Positions 44,562 to 54,679 of a DNA stretch of 64,000 nucleotides are shown piece after piece. Position numbers and translations under genes: made by a program. Every line of letters starts with the position of its first letter. Within the stretch, counting starts at the first letter, position 1. The notes under the pieces are model-generated. The model was not told the origin of the DNA. It saw only the letters and a list, made by a program, of their open reading frames with translations, and did not search any database. Source of the stretch: Waltergamsia citrina (lineage: Eukaryota > Ascomycota > Sordariomycetes > Hypocreales > Bionectriaceae); the NCBI GenBank assembly GCA_022814615.1, contig JAKLNE010000003.1, forward strand, positions 682,001 to 746,000, read 5' to 3'.

Positions 44562-46145
44562 CTACTGACCCGGCGACACAAGCTCACCCTGAGCCTTTGC
44601 GCTGGGGGGTAGACCGCCAGCCAGGGTTTGCTTGCCGCCCTGTTGCTGAGCAAACTGTTGCATCCTCGCCTCTAGCTCCGGTCGGAAATGACGGATAAGA
44701 CCCTGGATGGGCCAAGCGAAGGCCTCGCCAAGAGCTGTTACAACTGTTAGTTTGGAATTGATTCATAATGATCATTGGGGGTGAACATACCGCAAATTGT
44801 GTGTCCCTCGACCTGCTTGGTCAACTCCTGAAGCATGTCGATCTCACGCTCGCGACCCTGGCCCTTCTCGAATCGCTGCATAATCTGCTCAGTCCACTTG
44901 CTGCCCTCACGGCAAGGCGTGCACTGGCCACAGGACTCGTGACGGTAAAAGTGGCTTAGACGGCTGATACCGCGAACGACATCAGCGCTCTTGTCCATGA
45001 CAATGACCGCAGCTGTACCCAAACCGGACTGGTTATCCTTAAGCGCGTCGAAGTCCATGAGCTGGTCATCACACACACTCTTGGGAAGAATAGGTGTTGA
45101 CGAGCCACCAGGAATGACGGCCTGAAGGTTGTCCCAGCCACCGCGGACGCCGCCGCAGTGCTTGTCAATTAGCTCACGAAGAGGGATGGACATCTCCTCC
45201 TCGACGGTGCAGGGGTTGTTGACGTGTCCAGAGATACAGAAGAGCTTGGTACCCTGGTTTCGCTCGCGACCAAAGCCGGCGAACCAGGAGCCACCTCGAC
45301 GGCAGATAGTAGGAGCCACAGCAACCGTCTCAACGTTGGCAACAGTTGAGGGGCAGCCAAAGACACCTACGGCAGCTGGGAACGGAGGTTTGAGGCGGGG
45401 CTTGCCCGGCTTGCCCTCGAGAGACTCGATCAAAGATGTCTCCTCGCCACAAACGTAGGCACCAGCACCGCGGTGGACAAAAACGTCGAAATCGTAGCCC
45501 GACCCGCAAGCGTTCTTGCCGATCAGTCCAGCCTTGTACGCCTCGTTGATCGCGTTTTGAAGAACAGAAGCCTCGTGGTAGAACTCGCCACGAATGTAGA
45601 TGTACGCAGCGGTGGCGTTCATGGCTCGGCCGGCTACCAGACAGCCCTCGATGAGCTTGTGAGGGTCCTTTCGCATAATCTCGCGGTCCTTGCACGTTCC
45701 GGGCTCACCCTCATCCGCGTTCACAACGAGGTATCGCGGCTTGGTATCTTTGTCCCAGTCCTTAAAGTTCATGAAAGACTAGTTTCAACAACGTTAGCCA
45801 ATAGGTGCACACCTGACTTTTCTGTCGAAGCTTGCAACCTACCCATTTCAGGCCTGACGGGAAGCCAGCACCGCCACGGCCTCGCAGACCGGAGGCCTTC
45901 ATCTCGCCGATGATCCAATCGTGACCCTTAAGAATAATCTCCTTCGTTTTGTGCCAGTCGCCCATCTTCTTCGCGCTCGCTAGGTCGGCCGGGTATCGTC
46001 CGTACAGGTTCTGGAAAATGCGATCTTGGTCCTGAAGACCACCGTACGTTCGCTTCGGGGTGCCATCTTGGACAGTTGCCAAGCCCCTCACGGCGGTCCG
46101 TGAGAGGCTGACAGCCTTCTGGGGCGCCGCTCTCGTGGACAGCAT
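44562..46145 (-). CDS. nuo51: NADH:ubiquinone oxidoreductase 51-kDa subunit
   Basis: Three exons: 46145-45843, 45778-44791 and 44734-44562, with introns GTAGGT...ACTAG and GTATGT...AACAG, giving 487 residues. The first ~28 residues form a mitochondrial presequence (basic, Ser-rich, ending RGLATVQDG). The FMN/NADH-binding motif GRGGAGFPSGLKW is completed at the first splice, then NADEGEPGTCKDRE. The 4Fe-4S cluster N3 ligands are in SCGQCTPCREG, with the fourth Cys in GHTICALGEAF; the second intron lies one codon after that Cys. This is the NADH-oxidising entry subunit of complex I on the matrix side. Divergent from dynactin p27 with 499 bp between starts. Confidence 0.97.
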
Positions 46146-46644
46146 CGTGTCGTGGTTGAGTGGCGTTGATAGGGAGACGAATAGAGAGATGGTGACGGTG
46201 CGGCACTTCGAAGGTTTACCAGTTGGACGTTCGTTTCCGAAATAGAGAGCGTGTGATTGGCCAATGCTGTAGTCATGACTCAGCACTTCCTGTTAGTGGA
46301 TACTTCGGGGACGCGCTGTTTTCCGCGCTTGGGCTTAGTCACTCTTAACGCCACTGTCAGTGCTTCAGCCGACGGCGGCTTTACCTGCAGGTGGATCTTA
46401 CAATTCCAACCATGTACGAATAGCTCGTCAAGTACCCTTATAGAAAGAAGACGGCATCGCAAGGTTCATGTCGCCGCCTGTGCACTGATTGAACGAGCTT
46501 CTTGTCAGTCGTCACTCAATCGCAATCGCAACATGCCTCTAGTCGCTGAGATTCAGGCTGAGGCATCTCTTTAGCTGCCATTTTCCCATACAGCGTCTTA
46601 GGTAGCCGCGCAAAGCTTAGAGATCCCCAGCTCCTGCGGCTGCC
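46146..46644. promoter_or_regulatory. divergent nuo51/dynactin-p27 promoter
   Basis: 499 bp shared upstream region of two housekeeping genes. No individual element assigned. Confidence 0.5.
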
Positions 46645-47287
46645 ATGTCGACTGCCACCAAGCGCCAATCTACGGCGCCTCCAAGCGGACCAAAGCCTCC
46701 CGTCAACTTCTCCTCGTCATTGACTATCCCGAAAGATGCATCACTACAGGGCACACACTCCATCACGCTGCAAGCCGAGACCGTTATCCACCCCCGAGCT
46801 CGGTTTGACTCGAGCTTAGGTAGTATTTTGGTTGGCCGAAGATGCATAATCCATGAGCGCGTCTCGATTGGTATGACACCTAAAGACGCTGAGAAGGACT
46901 CCCGTCATGGAGGTGTTTCTGTGGGCGACTATGTGGTGATCGAAGTGGGTTCGCACATCGAGGCTGGAGGCACCGAGATTGGCGAAGGCACTATCATCCA
47001 GGTCGGATGTGAAATTGGTAGCGGCGCAAAGATTGGAAAGGTACTTTGAATTCAGAGACAAGGCGCGTATTGAATGTATGAGCTGACTACATGAGTAGAA
47101 CTGCACGATTTCTTCGAGATCCGTTGTCGCTGCCGGCGACGTCATTCCAGATCAGACGGTCATATACTCGAATGGACTACGACGAATCGACAAGCGCCCA
47201 GTTCTCGAGGCTCGCAAAAGCAACCTCATGAAGCAGGTCAATGTGGCAAGGAAGATGATCAAAAGCGACCCGGATAAGTTTCGGTGA
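46645..47287 (+). CDS. dynactin subunit 6 (p27)
   Basis: Two exons, 46645-47040 and 47099-47287 (58-nt intron GTACTT...GAGTAG), 194 residues. The sequence has the left-handed beta-helix hexapeptide pattern of DCTN6/p27: repeats such as AETVIHPRARFDSS, GSILVGRRCIIHERVSIG, GDYVVIEVGSHIEA, IGEGTIIQVGCEIGSGAKIGKNCTISSRSVV. The C-terminal helix follows (KSNLMKQVNVARKMIK). p27 belongs to the pointed-end complex of dynactin with Arp11, p62 and p25, and supports dynein cargo binding, which drives nuclear and early-endosome motility in hyphae. Length fits the family. Confidence 0.9.
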
Positions 47288-47978
47288 GGTTTTCAGTATC
47301 GTCATGCATACAAATCTTGGAATCAAGATCAACCGGCTCTCGCTCTCTCGCTATTGTCTGGCTGAGATCGTCTACTGAACAAAGGAAATCACTTCATTAT
47401 TTGTTGTGTAACGGTCAGGACCCCAAGGTTTTGGAGACGATCTGCACTCAGCCAGACTGATATTGTGCTCTTCCCGGCCGCAGTTTGGCTCAGCTATACT
47501 TTGGCGACTCTGTACAACTAAGCTGAAGTCGACGTCATATGGTATATGGGTCTACCTCAAACGTTTGTGGTAGCCAGAACCGACCTGGTGTAACATTAAC
47601 TTTCGGAGAGGCGGAGAGGCAAGCTTGGTGTGCTCACCGGGTTGTCTACTTCGGCAAGATGTGTCTAATGAAGTACAGGCTGGTCTCTGTTGGGTGCAGT
47701 CGTGCGATCGCATGATGGATTGGACGCGAATTTCAGCTTCATAAATTCAATGTCGAGGAGCCGACAGAACTCCCAACTTGACTTCATAAAGTCAGGAGGC
47801 ATTCATTGGCCTGGCATTAGGCCGAGAGGGCAGCTAGGATTCGAGTCTATGCTCAGCCCAGACAGAGTCTACAGTCAAAGACAGAAACCTTCTCTACGAT
47901 ACTTGCAGAAGGGCAGGATCTTGGCCGATGGTAGTTTTATTTAATACACTAAATGGGCTATGGTGTTTTCAGCATGTA
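47288..47978. other. convergent intergenic spacer
   Basis: 691 bp between two convergent genes. An 84-codon plus-strand frame at 47690-47944 has no recognisable content. Confidence 0.5.
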
Positions 47979-49644
47979 TCAATGCGACATCGCGTCCTCA
48001 AACAACTTCGTCAACTGCTCCCTCTCTGCCTCTATGTTATTGATTTCCAACCCAGGCGCTAACTTGATCACTCGATGTTGCGGCAGCGTGCCCTCCACCA
48101 ATGCGTCAATGTCAGCCCTCTTGAAGCCTAGGTCCTTGATGCCCAGAGGCTGGTCCCCTAGATCAGCGAGGAACTTGGCAATCGCCTCAGCTAGCACTTC
48201 TCCTGCGCTTTCGCGTTTCACGTTGGAGATGTCAACGCCAAATGCCTCAGCAGCGGCAAGGTGGCGTTCTGGGTTGGAAGGTGCGGTGAAGCGGAAGACG
48301 GCTGGGGCGGAGACGGCGACAGAGACACCATGAGGGATCAGCGGAACTGGGACGTCGTAGCCGGCATGCCTATAGCCGGGGTTCTGGCCAGAGATGGGGT
48401 ATGACATTCCTAATATTTGTTAGTGTACCAAATTGAGGACTTGTAGACTGGCTTTTGAACTTACCGTGGCAGAGATGAACACCGGCATTTCCGAAGCCTA
48501 CGCCGGCAAGCGTTGCGGCTAGGAGCATCTCACTCTGGGCCTCAAAATCATCTGGATCACGAACGGCGCGGGGGAGGTACTTGATAGTGCTCCGGAGAGC
48601 ATGGAAGGAAAAAACGTCAGAGATAGGGTTGGCGCCTTGGTAGGCCGGGCGGTTGAGCGGGTTAGTCGGCCGCGGTGTACGCTCAGTGTAGGGAATCGCT
48701 GTGTACGATTCAAGAGAGTGACAGAGAACGTCAAGGCCGGATGAAGCCTTTACAGCAGCCGGCATGGTCCTGGTGTTGATGGGATCGCATATTCCCAGCG
48801 TTGGCTTGAGGTTTCTGTGAGCCACTCCAGTCTTGGCACGCTTGGATACGAGATCGAAGATGGCGGTGCCTGTGGTTTCACTCCCGGTGCCCGCGGTAGT
48901 AGGCACAGCAATCAGAGGCTTGAGGGCTTTGTCGATGGGGCGACCTTTTCCTAGCGGGGCGTTGACAAAGTCTAGGAAGTCGGCGTCGGGGTAGGCATTG
49001 TAGAGGTTCATTAGCTTCGCTGTGTCCATAACAGAGCCTCCACCAACGGCTAGGAAAGCATCTGGCTGGTAAGGCCGGGTCCAGGCAATAGCTTCCTTTA
49101 TGCTGGATGGAACAATTAATTGGTATCGCTCACAGAACAGAACATTGAATGGTGGATTTAGAATTCAACTCACGAGCTGTCTTTGGGCTCAACCTTGACA
49201 TCCTTGAAAACCTCAAAACTAATACCCTCCCTTGTAAGGCCTTCGCGAACTTGTCTCATGGCATCAAGCTTGTCGACAGTTGCGTCTGTGACGACAGCGA
49301 CTCTTCTCGCTCCGAGGTTTTTGAAATCCATGCCAACCTCTTTGGTAACGCCGGGGCCGAAGCGAATTGAAGACGCCGCCATTTCAAAGGCGTACTCCTT
49401 CTGCTCCGCCGCGGCCGGGGAGGCATAGCGCCGTGCATCCTTGACGTGAGAGATTAAGCTAGGCTGCGCCTGATGGTAGCCTGGGTTGGAATGGCAAGGA
49501 CATGATGGCGGATGTGTGTATTGAATGGTACGGAGGAGACTGGACGCCCGTTTCGCGGCCTGCAGTCTGTGAGACGGAGCTGCACACTGAAAGTTTACTT
49601 CGAATGCTTACATTTGGTACAGTGCGTACTACAGGCGATGCCAT
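47979..49644 (-). CDS. hydroxyacid-oxoacid transhydrogenase (iron-type ADH, mitochondrial)
   Basis: Four exons: 49644-49612, 49559-49174, 49102-48465 and 48409-47979, all in phase, giving about 495 residues. The body matches ADHFE1/HOT throughout: EYAFEMAASSIRFGPGVTKEVG, FLAVGGGSVMDTAK, VPTTAGTGSETTG, the metal-site region LCHSLESY, and FGNAGVHLCHGMSYPISG rebuilt by the last splice. In the family HOT couples gamma-hydroxybutyrate oxidation to 2-oxoglutarate reduction without free cofactor. The N-terminus assembled from exons 1-2 is a plausible mitochondrial presequence (MASPVVRTVPNAAKRASSLLR) followed by a Cys-rich PPSCPCHSNP segment. The first intron is the least certain; without it no in-frame ATG precedes MAASS. 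Confidence 0.9.
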
Positions 49645-50173
49645 TATATTCGTGTTCGGACGACTTTGTTCCAACGCCAATTGTCTCCTCGATGAACGAC
49701 TTGAGCGTGGTGAGGTGAGGTGAGACGAGGTGAGATACCTTAATGTGAGGATAAGTTGGCCGGAGTACCTCGGATATTGAATGGTTGTGGCCGCGGGGAG
49801 TTGGGAACATCGGATCCGATCTCGCGGCAGCAAGTACTGCTAACTTAAATGACTTTAGCGTTGTGGAGAGCGCTTGGGGTTACCCCATTTCACCTAAACA
49901 GGTTAATGCATTCCCAACCTGATATCACGACGTAGCAATCACTGTTCCATTCATTGTGTGACAAATAACGAGAAAAATCTTTTTTTTTCTTGTTTTTTAA
50001 GTTGAGAAAGAGGACCATATACAGTGAGCGAAACTGAAAGTAAACTAAACTAAAAGAAAGAAAGAAGCAATAAACTATATCCAGACTGACTTATAACCAA
50101 CAAGATACAAACACCTACGTGTACTTTCTCTCCACCATCTTTCGCTTGCGAAGAAGCTCCTATTTTCTCTTTC
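49645..50173. other. intergenic, nothing recognised
   Basis: 529 bp. Contains a small GGTGAGGTGAGACGAGGTGAG direct-repeat patch near 49708-49735 and a T-rich tract near 49978-50000. Confidence 0.45.
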
Positions 50174-51116
50174 CTATTGCTGCGGACACAGGTGCTTAAG
50201 GTGTTCCGGAGCTGCATGCCTATCATATGGCGGGAAGCCCAAGTCCTCTCTCAGGCCATCCATCATGTCCCCAAACTCATATCCAGTCGTTGGCCTACCA
50301 CGGCGGCAAAACTTGATCCAGTAGGGTCGAAAAATCGGATCGAGCTTCTCAGCATCAATGAGATTTTCATGCTGCATGTCTTCCAACCATCGGGGGTGAG
50401 AACCAGTTCTGTCAAAAGGGAAATAAGGCGGCCACTGGCTGAACTTCGTTTCATCGCGCAAATGGCACCGTAGATAAGCTTCCACCATCACATGTGGCTG
50501 GAGAGCAACGACTATATCGCCTTCCGGAGAGACGTATCGTCCAGTAGTGAATTCTCGTTCCACCCCGTCGGGATCCCGTTGCATTACGGATGAAATCGGC
50601 AAGAGTGTGTCGGTGCCTCGTAGGAACTGCTCAGGCAATTTCTGATTGGGATGGTATTGGCATGGTCCCAGTGTCTCTTCTATAGGCGGCAAGAACCAAA
50701 TCGTTTCCGACTGCTTGTAAAGCCTAACGTGAACGTTGTCTGGAAGCCCCTTCACATGCAAGTGAAATGATGGTAGTGGCTCAAACGGTTTGCATTCTTT
50801 TTCCTTGCCTGGGTCGTCGCCTGGGCAGAAGACCAAATCGGGCAGGGTTGACAGCTCTCGCCCAGCCTTTTCCAAGCTGCCATCAGGCACAATGAATTGG
50901 AAGCTCTGCTCAGATATGAGATGGTGGTGCTTCTGCGGATTATGTTCAATTGGTACATACCCTATCTTCTACAAACACATTCCGTTGCCATAGGTGGAAT
51001 TGAAGAGTCCCCCAAAGAACGCAGGGAATTCCATCTTCAGCAAGTTTCGCGGTAACAGCGGCAGCGTAGCCGAGATCATCATAAAAGACCTTTTTTTTAG
51101 TAGCAAGTTGGTACAT
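50174..51116 (-). CDS. unknown fungal protein, possible nucleotidyltransferase-like fold
   Basis: Two exons, 51116-50961 and 50905-50174 (55-nt intron GTATGT...AGCAG), 295 residues. The splice gives FVEDRSFQFIVPDGSLEKAGREL. The pattern of a helix (YAAAVTAKLAEDG), a strand with small residues (PCVLWGTLQFHLW) and a strand ending in VPD-S, then a helix, recalls a family of lineage-specific fungal proteins thought to have a nucleotidyltransferase-like core. The usual D-x-D catalytic pair is not evident, so it may be inactive. The remainder (PYWIKFCRRGRPTTGYEFGDMMDGL) is unfamiliar. The start is uncertain: the A-rich ACTAAAAAAAAG just downstream of the ATG could instead be a splice acceptor. Divergent from another candidate of this type. 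Confidence 0.6.
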
Positions 51117-52656
51117 ATTGGCGTGCAGCTGCTCAAGTTTGGTTTCGTAGAGATGAGATATGTGAGAGGAAATTGGTAGGGGGAACCTGGGTCCATAATC
51201 TCTATTTATATGTAGCCCAGGATTCGATCGCAACGCCTATTTTTTATCAAAGCATTCATTGCTATGCCAGCAACGGGGCAAATTGAGTCGAACTCAAATT
51301 CTAAATTCGAACCCTCGACATACTACTATTGTCCTATTATTGATGAAGCTAAGGGCATCAGCTATACCGAAGAAGGAACTGAATAAGAAAAAATTCAAGT
51401 TCAATCAACATCATTTGCATTGAACTCGTATTGTGAGTCCTAGTGCGCATGCTAAGATTTCGAGTGGGTGGGCGAAAGTGTCACTGGGTGGCTCATGAGT
51501 TGAGACCTCTCTCTTCCTTCTTGGGGTGTAAATCCTATAACCTCAGAAACTGGCGCTCGAGCCCTTGCCTGAATTGGATTTACTGGAATGCGTTGGTTGA
51601 AAATTGTGCGTGCGCATGTACAAATGAATAGCAGGTGTGTACGGTGGCTCGCTAACAGTATCCTTTGTTCTGTAGGTATCTATGCAAGACCGTCGAGTTA
51701 GCGTTTTTGGTACATCATGCAGTTCTTTGTTCGAATTCGACCTCATGACTCCAGCCACAACTACCAAAATCTGAGTTGCACCCCTTACATCAGAAACAGT
51801 CACTGGCCGCAGCCTGCATTGTGTGCTTGAAGCACCCAAAGAGCGAACGCCTCGCTGGTCATCGCGGGCTCAATGCGACGGCATGGCACGTCACAATGGA
51901 TAGTATTTGGGGACAACCAACCGATCCATCTTGGTACGTGCACGCATCCTCGCTTCAGAACAGGTTGCCTTCAGCTGCCTTCTCTTTCAACAACAAGAGC
52001 ATGTTGTAACAAGCTTGTTGGTCTGCTAATAGTTCCTATTCTTGATCCACCTCATTGGGCTTTGTTGGTCCCGGAAACGGCTACGCAGACTAGAGAGCGC
52101 CTAGTCGCCTCGTTTCTGGATCTTCTAGACGGATATTGTATGAACATGGTCGAATCTGTAGACTGTGGTCCGCAGCTCTGCCGCTTACGCCCACCGCATT
52201 GCACTGCATTTTGGGATGAAGACTTGAAAGGTCAAGCTTTGAACCGTCCCGTCGACGTATATCCAGTCATTCTCTTCAAGCCCACACTTCAAGCCTACAC
52301 TTCAACAATGCGCATTTGTCGCTCCTGATAGCCATGCCTCAGACTGCGGCTCACGTTTGCGCCGGTAAAAAAATTGTCAAACATGATAGTCTTCTTTGTG
52401 CTAAGATCTGCGACAACTGGCGGATCTTCATCAACCAGTCGAATGCTCCCGCTCAACGATGACTTGTCGTCTCATCAGAGGAAGCTTGCTCTTCACTGAA
52501 TGAGTCTGAAATCAGTTCAAAGTACGAGTATATAAATCATTGAATACATTTGTGAATCATATTAAATACTTGAGCTTCTCCCTTTTCCAATCTATCTTGA
52601 ATTACAAGAAGTAAAATAATTATACTCTATTGACCTGCTCTTCGTCTTGCCTTACC
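51117..52656. other. gene-poor divergent intergenic stretch
   Basis: 1.54 kb between two divergent unknown genes. The 151-codon plus-strand frame at 51873-52328 is Cys- and Leu-rich but unrecognised and lacks splice or leader support, so it is not called. Confidence 0.4.
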
Positions 52657-53454
52657 ATGAAACCCCCAACCTCTTCAAAGGAGAGGCTTCACAAAGACCA
52701 GCTCGAATTTGTTGTTGCTGATGTCCTTAATCACCTCAAGGGCATTGACTTTATACGAGATGCACGGATCTGTGTCGTTGGAGCACTCGCCGTCGAGAAA
52801 CATGTACACGTGGGTAGGAAAATCGAGGTCAGATCATTCGGTTCCGTATAAAACTTTTCCTGGCTCAGTCTAACGTCTTATAGGAAATCAATCTGCTTGT
52901 CGACATCGATGACGCACCAGCAGCACTGAGTAGACTCAAACAAACTCTACTCTGCATGCCAGACACCTCGTTTTATCAGCGCTTGGGCTTTCTCTACTAT
53001 GACTCAGGCGATGGGTACTCGGTGAAGATCGTTTTCTGCGCCGTGAGCATAGTATGTACTCTCGTTCCCTTCCCGTCATACGTATGAAAGGTCTAACATT
53101 CTCGGTAATTAGTACCCTTACGATCTCGATACGCCACAGCTCAAGGATGTTGGTGATGGATTTGTCCCATACATCTCTGCAAAAGACCTTATTGTGTTCA
53201 AAATTTTGGTCTGCGGCACACGAACGCTAGATCGAAGAAATGAGAAGGACGTACAGGACGCTGAGGATGCTTTGAAATTGGTTAAGAAGCAGTTTGAGTA
53301 CGGTCCTTTGAGATTCACGGATAATCAGAAGAAGCATGTTAGCGTTAAGGGCGGAATAGAGGCTGTGTGTGAGAACGATTCGGAAAGGTCAGTGAACTGG
53401 TGGGAGGGCATTCTTGGCCTTTCCCATGAACAAAGGCAGAAGAGGCGAACATAG
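52657..53454 (+). CDS. nucleotidyltransferase-like protein
   Basis: Three exons: 52657-52827, 52884-53051 and 53113-53454, with introns GTCAGA...TATAG and GTATGT...ATTAG, giving 226 residues. The core pattern fits the nucleotidyltransferase (AbiEii/MNT-like) fold: CVVGALAVEKHVHVGRKIEEINLLVDIDD, where a Gly/Ala turn is followed by a strand with an acidic cluster. A second region, AKDLIVFKILVCGTR … RRNEKDVQDAEDAL, resembles the K..K…R…KD..D block downstream of the active site in such proteins. No helper gene as in a bacterial toxin-antitoxin pair is present, and many fungal members have no known activity. Fold assignment is inference from pattern. Confidence 0.65.
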
Positions 53455-54679
53455 AAGGACGATGGGACTGCTTTCTTTTCTGAATTACTAAATTCGTTGG
53501 ATTTCATATGATCCTGGCAAGTGTGGTGTTTCTAAGGCCGGTGTAATAATTGCAAACTGAGTGCGTCTACTACATGGATATGCCTCTTATGACTGGGGAT
53601 TCATGGGGAAGAGCGGGGAGAATGGCTGCTTAAAGCCTTTGAAAGTCGGATACGATATGTCTTGCAGTGACACGGATTTTTGGCCTGAGAAACGCCTGAA
53701 GGATTGATACCCACGAATGCTGCCTGATAAAGAAGAAAGTTTCGCAGCCATGGACTCATGGCTCTGATAGACGAGGCACGTGTGCGTATGTCTGTGAGTT
53801 GTCTCTGAGAGTGCGCATGATGTCAAAAGGCTCTGGTCAGCCTAGCCAGAACTTAAGAGAATCTACTGCAAGTCAAGGAGCTGTTGGGACAAGAGATCTG
53901 GATGTTGTTCTTCAATTCGACCAAAATTTCTAATCAATGTTGTGTATGGCGTCTTTCTAGTAATCTTAAACACATGGCAGCAGGAGGATTGTATTAAGAC
54001 CAGTGGGCGCCTAAAAAGCGCTATCATCCACCATTTGTACTTGAGAAAACAATATTTAGCATCGGCTTTGTAATTAAACTTTCATTCACACTTAGTTAGA
54101 AGGTTTTCGTGGGAATCCATGCAGATGATTATGGAGACGGTTGAAAGCTGTCTATCACAGACACCGCCCCGCGGGGGTCATCGAGACATCAATAACCAAT
54201 CACACGTATACTGGAGGATTAGATGGCTTACTGAGTATATAGTTAATTAAACTTAGATAGTATTGGAATTTGGCGGCTATTTGTAGCGTGCTATGGTCTT
54301 CTGCAGCATACGCCTTACCCACGCGTAAAGGATAGAGTTGGATATGAGTTTGATACAGGCAAGATATAATACTAGGTTTGGATATACATATGCAGATACC
54401 CGAAGTTTTAAAATTCAATAAGTCTTCTTACCCATAAGTAAGACTCATATGTTGCCAATCGATGTCTGGCATCTGGACGTATGCCAAACCCATGTCTAAA
54501 AACGGCAGTACCCGATTAATGTGCCGTGCGGGGGGACACAATCAATATTTCACTCCGAACGATAACTCAGATCCTTCCTACACTACTGTTTCTTTGTTTA
54601 CCCACCAAGGATCTTTTCTTTCTTTCTATTCCCCCCTTCCACTTTCGACGAAGCGGTGTTGCAATTGTAAAGGTACGCA
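53455..54679. other. intergenic, AT-rich
   Basis: 1.2 kb upstream of the CorA-like gene. No gene recognised; the leader just before ATG 54680 is C/T-rich. Confidence 0.45.

Noticed and set aside
45330..45695. Frames opposite or within the complex I gene
   Set aside because: Shadows of a well-supported coding exon.
51873..52328. 151-codon plus-strand frame
   Set aside because: Unrecognised content and no supporting context between two divergent genes.
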